Origin: JBOZRQ01 sp050789255
GTDB lineage: Bacteria; Bacillota; Sulfobacillia; Symbiobacteriales; Symbiobacteriaceae
Direction: 5' to 3'
Length of the DNA stretch: 64,000 nucleotides
Assembly (NCBI GenBank): GCA_050789255.1
Contig: JBOZRQ010000039.1
Span: 1-64,000, forward strand
A program made the position numbers and the translations under genes. Positions 7,629 through 15,387 of this stretch are shown here, in pieces. Within the stretch, counting starts at the first letter, position 1. The number at the start of each line of letters is the position of its first letter. A model generated the notes under the pieces. The model saw only the letters and a list, made by a program, of their open reading frames with translations. It ran no database searches and was not told where the DNA came from.

Positions 7629-8384
7629 TTGGCGGTTAACGTGATCCTGTTAGCCGGCGCAGCCAACACCGGACCGCTCAAGGATGTCAGTCCCGCCTCA
7701 AACGAAGCGCTGATCGACATTGGCGGTAAGCCCATGGTCCAGTATGTCATTGACGGGCTTAGGCAGTCCAGTGAGGTCAAGCGCATTGTGGTGGTTGCGC
7801 CCCCGGGGGAGCTAGAGCCACACGTTAAGGGCGACAACCTGGAGTTTGTCCCGAGTACTGGAGTTATTGTCGATAATATTGTTGCGGCAAGCCGGGTCCT
7901 GCCCAAGGACGAGCAGATCCTAATCGCTACATGTGATATTCCGTTGATCACCGGCGAGATGATCGACGGGTTCCTTGGCCTGTGCCGGAAGAAGCCCGCA
8001 CAGCTTTACTACCCGATTGTAGAGAAGAGTGTCGGCGAAGCAAAGTATCCGGTAGTGAAGCGTACTTACGTAAACTTACAAGAAGGCACTTTTACCGGCG
8101 GCAACCTCTTTCTAGTTGAGCCGAGCATTATCGAACGAGTGGCGCCGAAGGTGCGCAAGTTCCTTGACTACCGCAAGAGCCCTCTTAAACTGGCTGGGCT
8201 CCTCGGGTACTCCTTCCTGTTCCGTTTCTTACTGCTCAAGAACCTCAAGCTGTACGAACTGGAGCAGAAGGTGTCGGACATGTGGGAGATCGAGGGCGCC
8301 GTTATTGTCTGTCCGTGGCCTGAAATCGGCATAGATGTGGACAAACCCAGCGACCTGCAGTTGGCGCGTGCCGTATTGCTCTAG
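7629..8384 (+). CDS. MobA/GlmU-like nucleotidyltransferase family protein
   Basis: 251 aa with an N-terminal NTP-transferase fold: VILLAGAANTGPLKDVSP resembles the nucleotide loop, and ATCDIPLIT the DxD-type metal site. The substrate loop TFTGGNLF and the C-terminal GIDVDKPSDL are typical of the family that includes MobA, IspD and sugar nucleotidyltransferases. The classical GTRM signature is absent, so the nucleotide and acceptor are open. TTG start with AAGGAG 9 nt upstream. It lies divergent from dacF and just before purR. Product unknown. Confidence 0.75.
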   Translation: MAVNVILLAGAANTGPLKDVSPASNEALIDIGGKPMVQYVIDGLRQSSEVKRIVVVAPPGELEPHVKGDNLEFVPSTGVIVDNIVAASRVLPKDEQILIATCDIPLITGEMIDGFLGLCRKKPAQLYYPIVEKSVGEAKYPVVKRTYVNLQEGTFTGGNLFLVEPSIIERVAPKVRKFLDYRKSPLKLAGLLGYSFLFRFLLLKNLKLYELEQKVSDMWEIEGAVIVCPWPEIGIDVDKPSDLQLARAVLL

Positions 8385-8394
8385 CGGGCTAATT

Positions 8395-8421
8395 GCCCCG
8401 GCCCGAGGGTCGGGGCCTTTT
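8395..8421 (+). terminator. intrinsic terminator before purR
   Basis: GC-rich stem GCCCCGGCCC/GGGTCGGGGC followed by TTTT. Confidence 0.75.
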
Positions 8422-8437
8422 CATGGGGGAGGCAAGC

Positions 8438-9250
8438 GTGCATAAGCTGAGTCGTAGTGAGCGGCTGGTTCTCATGATGAGGATTCTGGCCGAGCGCCCG
8501 GGCGAGCTGATTCCACTGAGTTACTTCATGGACCGGTTTGATTCGGCCAAGTCCACCATCTCGGAAGACTTGGCGTTAATCAAGGACACACTGCAGGCGA
8601 GCGGATCTGGACTGGTAAAGACCCACTCCGGCGCAATCGGTGGTGTGCAATACTGGCCCATGCCGGCGCCAACCGAAGCCCGGGCTACGCTGCAGGAACT
8701 GTGCCGGTTGCTAAGCGACCCGGGGCGGATTTTGCCCGGCGGGTTTGTGTACATGACGGACATCATTACCCACCCAATCTGGAGCGCCCGCATTGGCGAA
8801 ATCCTAGCCGGGCGGTTCCTGAGTGCTGCGCCTGAGGTCGTGCTGACCGTGGAGACCAAGGGTATCCCCCTGGCGCTCATGGTTGCACGTGCAATGGGGA
8901 TTCCTATGGTGATGGCACGGCGGGAGGGCCGGGTGACCGAGGGGCCGTCCTTCAGTATTCACTACATCTCGGGATCCTCCCGCCGCATCCAGACCATGAC
9001 TGTAGGCCTTCGAGCCCTAAAGCGCGGCTCCCGCGTGCTCGTTGTGGACGACTTCATGAAAGCGGGCGCCACGGCGCGCGGCATGGTGGATCTGGTTACG
9101 GAATCCGGTGCCGAAGTGGCGGGTGTGGGCATCTTCGTCACCACGGCTGAGCCTCAGAAGAAGCGTGTGGATGGGTATGTTTCGCTGCTATCGCTCTTAA
9201 GTGTCAATGAGGAGGACCGGACGGTAGAGATTCGCCCTGCGATGGACTGA
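8438..9250 (+). CDS. purR: pur operon repressor PurR
   Basis: Bacillus-type PurR: an N-terminal winged helix (about 1-75) and a C-terminal phosphoribosyltransferase-like domain that senses PRPP. Not related to the LacI-type PurR of E. coli. GTG start at 8438 with GGGGGAGG 5 nt upstream, 270 aa. Seen: LSRSERLVLMMRIL, SKSTISEDLALIK-type recognition helix (here SAKSTISEDLALIK), and the PRPP loop VVDDFMKAGAT at about 202-212. It sits upstream of spoVG, glmU and prs as in B. subtilis. Confidence 0.94.
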   Translation: MHKLSRSERLVLMMRILAERPGELIPLSYFMDRFDSAKSTISEDLALIKDTLQASGSGLVKTHSGAIGGVQYWPMPAPTEARATLQELCRLLSDPGRILPGGFVYMTDIITHPIWSARIGEILAGRFLSAAPEVVLTVETKGIPLALMVARAMGIPMVMARREGRVTEGPSFSIHYISGSSRRIQTMTVGLRALKRGSRVLVVDDFMKAGATARGMVDLVTESGAEVAGVGIFVTTAEPQKKRVDGYVSLLSLLSVNEEDRTVEIRPAMD

Positions 9251-9271
9251 TAAGAACAAGGAGTGACACGG

Positions 9272-10504
9272 GTGACAGTTACCCTCGAGGACGTCAGGCG
9301 TGCCGAGGCAGGCCTGAAAGGAAAACTGCGTCCGACGCCGCTCTTTTTTCAGCACAATATCAGCACACAGGTCGGACTACCTACCTATCTCAAGGCGGAG
9401 AACCTCCAGAGGACCGGTTCATTCAAGATTCGGGGCGCCATGACCAAAATGGCTTCGCTTACCGATGCGGAGAAGGCCCGCGGGGTGGTTGCGGCCTCGG
9501 CGGGCAACCATGCTCAGGGGGTGGCCTTGGCGGCCCAGGCGCTGGGCATTGCCTCTACCGTCTGCATGCCCGTCGGGGCGCCTATTACCAAGGTGGAAGC
9601 GACGCAGAATTACGGCGCCCGAGTGGTGCTCTACGGCGATACCTACGACGACGCTTACCAGCACGCGCTGAGCCTTCAGCAGGCATATGGCTATACCTTT
9701 ATCCACGGATTTGATGATCCCTACACCATAGCGGGACAGGGGACCATCGGTCTGGAGATCCTGGCCGAGCTGCCCGACGTGGCCACGGTGTTCGTGCCGA
9801 TCGGCGGGGGTGGGTTGGCTTCCGGTGTGGCCCTCACGCTGAAGGCGCTCAAGCCCGACGTGAGGGTCATCGGTGTCCAGGCTGCGGGGGCTCCGGCTGT
9901 CTACCTGAGCCAGCGCAAGGGAGAACTGGTCCACACCGATTCCGTGCGAACCATTGCCGACGGCATCGCCATCAAACGTCCGGGACAGCTCAACTGGGAA
10001 CTGATCAACCGGTTCGTCGACGAGATCGTACTCGTGGATGAAGAGGAGATCGCCCAGTCGATTCTCGTGCTCCTGGAGCGGGCGAAGATGACCGTGGAGG
10101 GCGCCGGAGCCGTTGGCCTGGCGGCGCTCCTGAACGGAAAGGCCGCAGGCGTGCGCGGACCTGCCTGCGTGATCCTGTCGGGCGGGAACATCGACGTGAA
10201 CATTTTGTCCCGCATTATTGAGCGGGGCCTGGTCAAGGCAGGGCGGTATGTTCGCCTGAGCACCTACGTGCCCGACCGGCCCGGCGGCCTGCAGCGGCTG
10301 CTGGCTCTGGTCGCGCAGGCGGGGGCGAACGTGATCGACGTGCATCATGAGCGCTGGCTTAATAAGGTGACCATCGGCGAGGTGGAGATCGACCTGGCGC
10401 TGGAGACCCGCGATGCCCGTCATGTTGAGCAGATTCTCGCCGTCCTCAAGCAGGATGGCTATCACGTGACGGTGATTCCGCCCTTCCGGCCAAGCGACTG
10501 GTAG
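9272..10504 (+). CDS. ilvA: threonine ammonia-lyase with C-terminal ACT domain
   Basis: PLP enzyme that deaminates threonine to 2-oxobutanoate through a reactive enamine. 410 aa from the GTG at 9272, 8 nt after AAGGAG; GTG 9263 overlaps that site. PLP lysine in TGSFKIRGA (K52), the ASAGNHAQGV loop, and the tetraglycine GGGGLASG. A single ACT-like domain occupies about 325-405 (LSTYVPDRPGGL). The length fits the short, one-ACT class (TIGR01127-like). In B. subtilis this position between purR and spoVG is held by yabJ (ridA), whose product destroys the enamine made by this enzyme. Confidence 0.93.
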   Translation: MTVTLEDVRRAEAGLKGKLRPTPLFFQHNISTQVGLPTYLKAENLQRTGSFKIRGAMTKMASLTDAEKARGVVAASAGNHAQGVALAAQALGIASTVCMPVGAPITKVEATQNYGARVVLYGDTYDDAYQHALSLQQAYGYTFIHGFDDPYTIAGQGTIGLEILAELPDVATVFVPIGGGGLASGVALTLKALKPDVRVIGVQAAGAPAVYLSQRKGELVHTDSVRTIADGIAIKRPGQLNWELINRFVDEIVLVDEEEIAQSILVLLERAKMTVEGAGAVGLAALLNGKAAGVRGPACVILSGGNIDVNILSRIIERGLVKAGRYVRLSTYVPDRPGGLQRLLALVAQAGANVIDVHHERWLNKVTIGEVEIDLALETRDARHVEQILAVLKQDGYHVTVIPPFRPSDW

Positions 10505-10555
10505 ATGTAAACGAGGGCCGCCTGGAAGGCGACCCCGTAGAAAGGAGGTATCCGG

Positions 10556-10777
10556 ATGCTGCAACGCCCGGCGAATTGGTTCCTGAACACGGCCATGCTG
10601 GCAGGTGTGGTTGCGCTGATAATGGTCCCTGCCATGGAGTGGCTCCAGCATGAGCACCTGCCCTGGTGGGTGCACATTCCGGCCACGGCTGTGGTGCTTG
10701 GGCTCTTGTCCCTGGGCGCCGTGGCTGCAGGGGCAGCCTACATGGAGTATCGGGCCCGCTCAACCAGCCGCGGGTAA
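10556..10777 (+). CDS. small two-helix membrane protein
   Basis: 73 aa with an excellent ribosome site (AAAGGAGGT, 7-8 nt before ATG). Two hydrophobic segments, about residues 9-28 and 40-64, separated by a short polar turn (WLQHEHLPWW), and a basic tail RARSTSRG. No family recognised. Its last 18 bp overlap the 3' end of the convergent gene at 10760-11140. Confidence 0.7.
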   Translation: MLQRPANWFLNTAMLAGVVALIMVPAMEWLQHEHLPWWVHIPATAVVLGLLSLGAVAAGAAYMEYRARSTSRG

Positions 10778-11140
10778 CAGACCCAATAGAGACAACACCA
10801 GCAGCGCCAGGGGGGATACCCCTGGCGTTGACGCGCTTGTGCCAGGGCTGACGAAGACGATATCGAGCGCCAGTTGGCCATTCTGGAAGACCAGTGGGCC
10901 ACACAGGGTTGCGGTGGTCCGGTTGACCGAGGCCAGGGTGTGACCGCCAAAGGTGCTGGGTGAGGACTGGGTCAACGGAACAGCCACACCCACCGACGTC
11001 ACCAGTTCGCCGATGACGGAGCCGGGCAGGGGCGGCTGAGTGAATTCAAACAGGTTGACGGTCCCCACGAAGCACAGAACGGGTCCGCGCTGGGGCCCCA
11101 CGACGGCAGGCGATTGCAGACTGGGCCCTGGTCCCTGCAT
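10760..11140 (-). CDS. hypothetical protein with hydrophobic C-terminus
   Basis: 126 aa on the minus strand. The start at 11140 is supported by GGAGGGGGTGA 5 nt upstream; the open frame reaches much further upstream, but only as antisense to spoVG. The sequence is rich in Val, Thr, Ser, Pro and Gly with beta-like alternation (VGTVNLFEF, IGELVTSVGVAVPL, LALDIVFVSPG). It ends in a hydrophobic stretch SPLALLVLSLLGLLPAAG, a possible tail anchor. No family recognised. It lies between a convergent small membrane gene and divergent spoVG. Confidence 0.6.
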   Translation of the reverse strand: MQGPGPSLQSPAVVGPQRGPVLCFVGTVNLFEFTQPPLPGSVIGELVTSVGVAVPLTQSSPSTFGGHTLASVNRTTATLCGPLVFQNGQLALDIVFVSPGTSASTPGVSPLALLVLSLLGLLPAAG

Positions 11141-11226
11141 GAAATCACCCCCTCCTAAGTTATGTTCCGTTGCGGTCGAACGGACCGATCTGGCCGACCC
11201 GAACATATGATAAAGTTTTTCACCTG

Positions 11227-11256
11227 GCAGGAGAAATTTGGAAGAAAATGGAATAT
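11227..11256 (+). promoter_or_regulatory. sigma-H-like promoter of spoVG
   Basis: A -35 element GCAGGAGAA (8 of 9 to RnAGGAwWW), a 12-bp gap, and a -10 element ATGGAATAT (perfect to RnnGAATww). It lies 33 nt before the spoVG start; B. subtilis spoVG is a classic sigma-H gene. Confidence 0.75.
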
Positions 11257-11288
11257 AGAGAGCAGAATCCTGACGAGGGGGTAGTTTC

Positions 11289-11567
11289 GTGCAGATTACC
11301 GACATCCGGATCCGCAAGGCCAATCCGAATGAGGGGAAGCTCAGGGCCCATTGCTCCGTGGTGTTTGACGAAATGTTTGTCGTCCACGAGCTCCGCATTG
11401 TCGACGGTGCAAACGGCGTCTTTGTGGCCATGCCCCGCCGTAAGACGGGCGAGGGCGAGTATAAGGACGTGGCGCACCCGATCACAGCGGAAGCCCGTGA
11501 CATGATTCAGAAGGCCGTGCTGGAGGCCTTCCACGAGGCCGAAGCCAAGGAAGGCATTATCGCCTAG
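11289..11567 (+). CDS. spoVG: regulator SpoVG
   Basis: 92 aa. Small nucleic-acid-binding regulator that affects septation and sporulation. The whole protein matches the family: MQITDIRIRK, GKLRAHCSVVFDEMFVVHELRI, and FVAMPRRKTGEGEYKDVAHPI. GTG start with GAGGGGG upstream. A sigma-H-like promoter precedes it and a strong terminator separates it from glmU. Confidence 0.97.
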   Translation: MQITDIRIRKANPNEGKLRAHCSVVFDEMFVVHELRIVDGANGVFVAMPRRKTGEGEYKDVAHPITAEARDMIQKAVLEAFHEAEAKEGIIA

Positions 11568-11583
11568 TCCAAACCGAAAACCG

Positions 11584-11614
11584 GGCCCGGGGCCTTGCTG
11601 GCCTCGGGCCTTTT
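11584..11614 (+). terminator. intrinsic terminator after spoVG
   Basis: 11-bp stem with one G-T pair (11584-11594 with 11600-11610), 5-nt loop, TTTT. Confidence 0.9.
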
Positions 11615-11638
11615 GCCTAGTGTTAAGGAAATGCAGTG

Positions 11639-11647
11639 TGGTATAAT
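11639..11647 (+). promoter_or_regulatory. extended -10 promoter of glmU
   Basis: TGG-TATAAT, a perfect extended -10, 32 nt before the glmU start. The -35 region is weak. Confidence 0.6.
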
Positions 11648-11679
11648 GTCTCCGGCACTTATCCCTGGGGAGGACTACC

Positions 11680-13083
11680 ATGACGGACGTCACTGCGGTG
11701 TTATTGGCTGCCGGCCACGGGACCCGCATGAAATCGGACCTCATCAAGGTCATGCATCCGATTGCCGGCAAGCCTATGATCGGTCATGCCGTCGACAACG
11801 TCAAACGGGCTGGGCTGCAGGACATTGTCGTCGTCGTGGGATACCAGCAGGAGCGCCTGCGCGCCTACCTAGGCGACCGGGTTACCTACGCTGTTCAGGC
11901 TCAGCAGTTGGGCACCGGTCACGCTGTGCTTCAGGCTGAACCTTTTATTGATGCGAAACAGGGCGGCCATGTCCTGGTGATGCTGGGTGACAACCCCTTC
12001 CTGGGTCCCGACGCCATAGGCCGGCTGCTCAAGCGCCACGCCGAAACGGGCGCCTGGGCTACCCTGCTGACCGCCCAGGTCAGCAACCCCACCGGTCTGG
12101 GGCGAATCCTGCGCGACCCCGCGTCCGGTCAGTTCTTGGGCGTTGTCGAGGAAAAGGACGCGACCCCCGAACAGAAGCGGATTCAGGAGATTTGGCCGGG
12201 CGTTGCGGTCTTCCGGCGTGACGGATTTACCGATCTGCTAAAGCGGCTGGATAATAACAATGCCCAGCATGAATACTACCTGCCGCAGACCGTCGAAATT
12301 CTCATGCGTGATGGCCTGCTGGTCGAAGCGGCTCTGGAGGCCTCCGAAGAGGAGGCGATCGCCCCGAACAACCGGGTGCAGCTGGCCGAGGCTGAGGCCC
12401 GCATCCGTTGGCGCATCCTTGAGCGGCACATGCTCAACGGCGTCACGGTAATCGACCCCAAGTCCACCTTCATCGACGAAGAGGTGGAGATCGACCGCGA
12501 TACCACCATTTGGCCGTTTACCTTCCTGCAGGGCAAAACGGTTATTGGCCGTAACTGTAAGATCGGCCCTGGCAGCACCATCGTCGCTTCAACCATTGCC
12601 GACGGCTCCCGCGTAGAGCAGTCTGTGGTGGAGGAGTCGGTGGTGGGGCCCGCCTGCAAAATCGGCCCCATGGCACACCTGCGCCCCGGCTGCGAGCTTG
12701 AGGGCGAGGTGGAGGTTGGCAACTACGCCGAGCTGAAGAAGGCCAAGGTGGCCCGCGGCGTCAAGTGCCATCACCACTCCTACCTGGGCGACGTCACCAT
12801 CGGCGAGAAGACCAACATCGGCGCCGGGGTGATCACCAGCAACTACAACGGTATCGAGAAGTTCCGGACCGAGATCGGTCGGGAGGCTTTTATTGGTACG
12901 AACGTAAACCTGATTGCACCCATGACTGTGGGCGACGGAGCACTGGTTGCAGCTGGCTCCACGGTAGATAAAGGCGTGCCGGCCGGTGCCCTTGCCATTG
13001 AACGCGCAGAACGAGTCATCAAAGAGGGTGCGGTGGAGCGCCTCAAAGCGCGCTGGCGCACCCGAAAAGAGCAGAGCAAGTAG
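11680..13083 (+). CDS. glmU: bifunctional UDP-GlcNAc pyrophosphorylase / GlcN-1-P acetyltransferase
   Basis: 467 aa. Acetylates glucosamine-1-phosphate and then uridylylates it to UDP-GlcNAc, the wall precursor. N-terminal Rossmann pyrophosphorylase (to about 230) with the signature LAAGHGTRMKSDLIKVMHP and product-site MLGDNPF. From about 250 a left-handed beta helix of hexapeptide repeats, with acetyltransferase residues in HLRPG, ELKKAK and SNYNG. GGGGAGG precedes the ATG. Followed 14 nt later by prs, as in B. subtilis. Confidence 0.97.
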   Translation: MTDVTAVLLAAGHGTRMKSDLIKVMHPIAGKPMIGHAVDNVKRAGLQDIVVVVGYQQERLRAYLGDRVTYAVQAQQLGTGHAVLQAEPFIDAKQGGHVLVMLGDNPFLGPDAIGRLLKRHAETGAWATLLTAQVSNPTGLGRILRDPASGQFLGVVEEKDATPEQKRIQEIWPGVAVFRRDGFTDLLKRLDNNNAQHEYYLPQTVEILMRDGLLVEAALEASEEEAIAPNNRVQLAEAEARIRWRILERHMLNGVTVIDPKSTFIDEEVEIDRDTTIWPFTFLQGKTVIGRNCKIGPGSTIVASTIADGSRVEQSVVEESVVGPACKIGPMAHLRPGCELEGEVEVGNYAELKKAKVARGVKCHHHSYLGDVTIGEKTNIGAGVITSNYNGIEKFRTEIGREAFIGTNVNLIAPMTVGDGALVAAGSTVDKGVPAGALAIERAERVIKEGAVERLKARWRTRKEQSK

Positions 13084-13097
13084 GAGGGCGTCTGACG

Positions 13098-14063
13098 GTG
13101 GTACCTTATCCAGATCGGAAGCTGAAGATTTTCACGGGGAACGCGAATCCTGCCCTCGCCAAAGCCATTGTCGACCACATGGGGATAAGCCTCGGCGACA
13201 TGAATGTCAGCCGCTTCTCCAACGGCGAGATTCGTGTGGACATCAACGAGAGCGTCCGCGGCTCTGACTGCTTCGTGCTTAGCTCGGGCGTGAATCCGAT
13301 CAACGACAACCTCATGGAGCTTCTGATCATCGGTGACGCTTTGCGGCGTGCGAGCGCCCGGCGGATTACCGCCGTCGTCCCCCACTATCCTTACGCCCGT
13401 CAGGACCGCAAGGCGCGTGGCCGCGAGCCGATCACCGCCAAGCTGGTCGCGAACCTGATTACCACGGCCGGCTTCCGCCGAATGCTGACCATCGACCTGC
13501 ACGCAGCCCAGATCATGGGCTTCTTCGACTCGCCGGTGGACCATCTGAATGCGGGTCCACTGCTGGCTGAATACTTTAAGAGCAAGGACGTGCGGAACGC
13601 GGTCGTCGTTTCTCCCGATACCGGTGGCGTGCCCCGCGCCCGTGACCTGGCTGAGCGCCTGGGTGTGGGCCTGGCCATCATCGACAAGCGGCGCCCCGAG
13701 CCCAACGTGGCCGAGGTCATGAACATCATCGGCGATGTGCAGGGCAAATCCGCCATCATGATCGACGACCTGATCGACACGGGCGGCACCATCGTTCACG
13801 GCGCCAAGGCGTTGCTTGAGCGTGGCGCCACCGAGGTCTACGCTGCCTGCACGCACCCGGTGTTCAGCGGCGCTGCCTACGATCGCCTGGTTGATAGCCC
13901 GTTCAAGGAGATCGTCACCACCGATACGATCCCGCTGAACCGGGAGCGCCTGGGTGATCGCCTCAAGATCGTGTCGGTGGCTCCGCTGCTGGCCAAGGCG
14001 ATGATTCGGATCCACGAGGATCTGAGCGTCTCCAAGATCTTTGAGGAAGAGCACCGCCTGTAG
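13098..14063 (+). CDS. prs: ribose-phosphate diphosphokinase (PRPP synthase)
   Basis: 321 aa, class I. Makes PRPP from ribose 5-phosphate and ATP, the ligand of the PurR encoded just upstream. GTG start with GGAGGGCG 8 nt upstream. Seen: the PYARQDRKARGREPITAKL flexible loop, the divalent-metal and PRPP signature DLHAAQIMGFF, VVSPDTGGVPRAR, and the ribose-5-P loop IDDLIDTGGTI. B. subtilis has ctc next; here pth follows. Confidence 0.97.
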   Translation: MVPYPDRKLKIFTGNANPALAKAIVDHMGISLGDMNVSRFSNGEIRVDINESVRGSDCFVLSSGVNPINDNLMELLIIGDALRRASARRITAVVPHYPYARQDRKARGREPITAKLVANLITTAGFRRMLTIDLHAAQIMGFFDSPVDHLNAGPLLAEYFKSKDVRNAVVVSPDTGGVPRARDLAERLGVGLAIIDKRRPEPNVAEVMNIIGDVQGKSAIMIDDLIDTGGTIVHGAKALLERGATEVYAACTHPVFSGAAYDRLVDSPFKEIVTTDTIPLNRERLGDRLKIVSVAPLLAKAMIRIHEDLSVSKIFEEEHRL

Positions 14064-14087
14064 GTCCCACGTTTCTGCGTCAAAACC

Positions 14088-14121
14088 AAGCGGCGTCTCC
14101 CGTTACGGGAACGCCGCTTTT
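14088..14121 (+). terminator. intrinsic terminator after prs
   Basis: Stem AAGCGGCGT/ACGCCGCTT extended by TCCCG/CGGGA, then TTTT. Confidence 0.8.
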
Positions 14122-14139
14122 GCGAATAGGAGCTCACAC

Positions 14140-14709
14140 ATGCCGAAGCTGATTGTTGGCCTCGGGAATCCGGGGCAGAAATACGCCGCCACTCGCCACA
14201 ACGTTGGGTGGATGGCACTTGACGCCTTCGCCCGCAAACATGGCGTGAACATTGACCGCACCGGGTACCATGGGGTGTACGGGGAGTTCAGGTGGGCGCC
14301 CACGGGCGACAAGATCATCCTCCTGAAACCCATGACCTTCATGAACTTGAGCGGTCGGTCGGTGGCGCCAGCGGCCCACTTCTACAAGGTTGACCCCGCC
14401 GACATCCTGACGATCTACGACGACCTGGACCTGCCCCCCGGCAAGCTGCGCATGCGCGAGAAGGGCGGTTCCGGCGGGCACAACGGCATGAAGTCGCTGA
14501 TTCAGGAGCTGGGGACCGAGGGGTTCCCCCGCCTGAAGCTCGGGATTGGGCGCCCTGCGCCGGGCTGGGAGGTCGTGGACTGGGTGCTGGCCCCCTTTGG
14601 CGCCGATGACGCCGCCACGGTGGCCCAGGTGCTTCCCAGAGCCGTGGAAGCCGTTGAGGCCTTTCTGACGGAGGGCGCCGTCAAGGCGATGACCAAGTAC
14701 AACGGGTAA
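14140..14709 (+). CDS. pth: peptidyl-tRNA hydrolase
   Basis: 189 aa. Frees tRNA from peptidyl-tRNA dropped by ribosomes. Seen: IVGLGNPGQKYAATRHNVGW with catalytic His20 and Asn10, the KPMTFMNLSG motif, and DDLDLPPGKLRMREKGGSGGHNG. The ATG at 14140 (TAGGAG upstream) gives the normal length; the longer frame covers the prs terminator. Confidence 0.96.
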   Translation: MPKLIVGLGNPGQKYAATRHNVGWMALDAFARKHGVNIDRTGYHGVYGEFRWAPTGDKIILLKPMTFMNLSGRSVAPAAHFYKVDPADILTIYDDLDLPPGKLRMREKGGSGGHNGMKSLIQELGTEGFPRLKLGIGRPAPGWEVVDWVLAPFGADDAATVAQVLPRAVEAVEAFLTEGAVKAMTKYNG

Positions 14710-14751
14710 ACCGACGAATAAGCGCGCGCGAGGACAGGCAGACTTCCTTCT

Positions 14752-15180
14752 ATGAAAGAGACAGCTGTACTGTTCCTCGCAACCTTTGGCGCCGCCGTCA
14801 TGTCTTACATAGGGAACCGCAAGCTCTTTCAGCTCTTCGGCGAGAGTGCGGCTGTGACCGCTGTACCCTGGTGGGAAGAGGGCTGCAAGGCGGTAGCGGT
14901 CGCCCTGATTCCAGGCTCTCCAGTGCTCGGGGTCCATTTGCTCTTCGGCAGCATGGAACTGCTGTACGATCTGCTCAGGAGCCGGGCTGAGGGCCTGTAC
15001 CTTGGGTTGCTCTCCCTGGCCGCCCACGGCCTGGCTGGCGGCATTGCGGCCCTGCTGGTTGGCCGCGGCAGCGGTTTGTTCTGGGCCTACGCTGCAGCCG
15101 GTGCGGCCCATGCGCTGCTCAACGTGCTGTTGGTGAGCATTATCCTGCCTGTGCTGCGAGTTGGGGCTGCCTCCGAGTAG
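14752..15180 (+). CDS. small PrsW-like membrane protein (putative intramembrane protease)
   Basis: 142 aa, very hydrophobic with about four membrane segments. The polar residues inside them follow the PrsW/CPBP pattern: WWEEGCK (EExxK) at about 41-47, LLFGSMELLYD (FxxxE...Y) at about 65-75, AAHG at about 89-92, and AAHALLN (HxxxN) at about 120-126. PrsW of B. subtilis cleaves an anti-sigma factor, but is longer (~218 aa). The family link is inferred from motif order only. It occupies the yabK position between pth and mfd. The ribosome site is weak. Confidence 0.55.
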   Translation: MKETAVLFLATFGAAVMSYIGNRKLFQLFGESAAVTAVPWWEEGCKAVAVALIPGSPVLGVHLLFGSMELLYDLLRSRAEGLYLGLLSLAAHGLAGGIAALLVGRGSGLFWAYAAAGAAHALLNVLLVSIILPVLRVGAASE

Positions 15181-15189
15181 TTTGGAGGG

Positions 15190-15231
15190 ATTCCCCGCGT
15201 CTGCCCGACATATGTCTTGTGGGGGATTTTT
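15190..15231 (+). terminator. terminator before mfd
   Basis: ATTCCCC/GGGGGAT outer stem, an inner GACATATGTC palindrome, then TTTTT. Confidence 0.65.
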
Positions 15232-15240
15232 GAGCGGGTG

Positions 15241-15270
15241 TTGACCCCGGCTGAGGGCGGTCGTTATAAT
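15241..15270 (+). promoter_or_regulatory. sigma-A promoter of mfd
   Basis: TTGACC, an 18-bp spacer, and a perfect TATAAT at 15265-15270. It leaves a leader of about 110 nt. Confidence 0.8.
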
Positions 15271-15317
15271 GGGCGCAGGTGCGATTACCAATAGGTACCA
15301 ATTGAGACGGCTGGTGC

Positions 15318-15350
15318 GGGCTGTAGCCCCCTCCTGTGGGGCTAGAGCCC
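15318..15350 (+). promoter_or_regulatory. leader hairpin upstream of mfd
   Basis: GGGCT..AGCCCC pairs with GGGGCT..AGCCC around a 7-nt loop, with a 2-nt internal bulge on each side. No T-run follows directly. A structured leader, function unknown. Confidence 0.45.
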
Positions 15351-15387
15351 TTAATGCCTTTGCTTTCGTAAAGGGAGGCCAGGATTC

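Noticed and set aside
11157..11165. CATAACTTA (minus strand) as a sigma-E/K -10 for the hypothetical gene
   Set aside because: It directly abuts the ribosome site, so the transcript would start inside or after it, and no -35 is present.
11141..11503. Upstream extension of the 10760-11140 minus-strand gene
   Set aside because: It is antisense to spoVG and has no ribosome site; the GGAGGGGGTGA site fixes the start at 11140.
12843..14054. 403-codon minus-strand open frame across glmU-prs
   Set aside because: Antisense to two certain genes, composition of a GC-rich shadow frame, no ribosome site.
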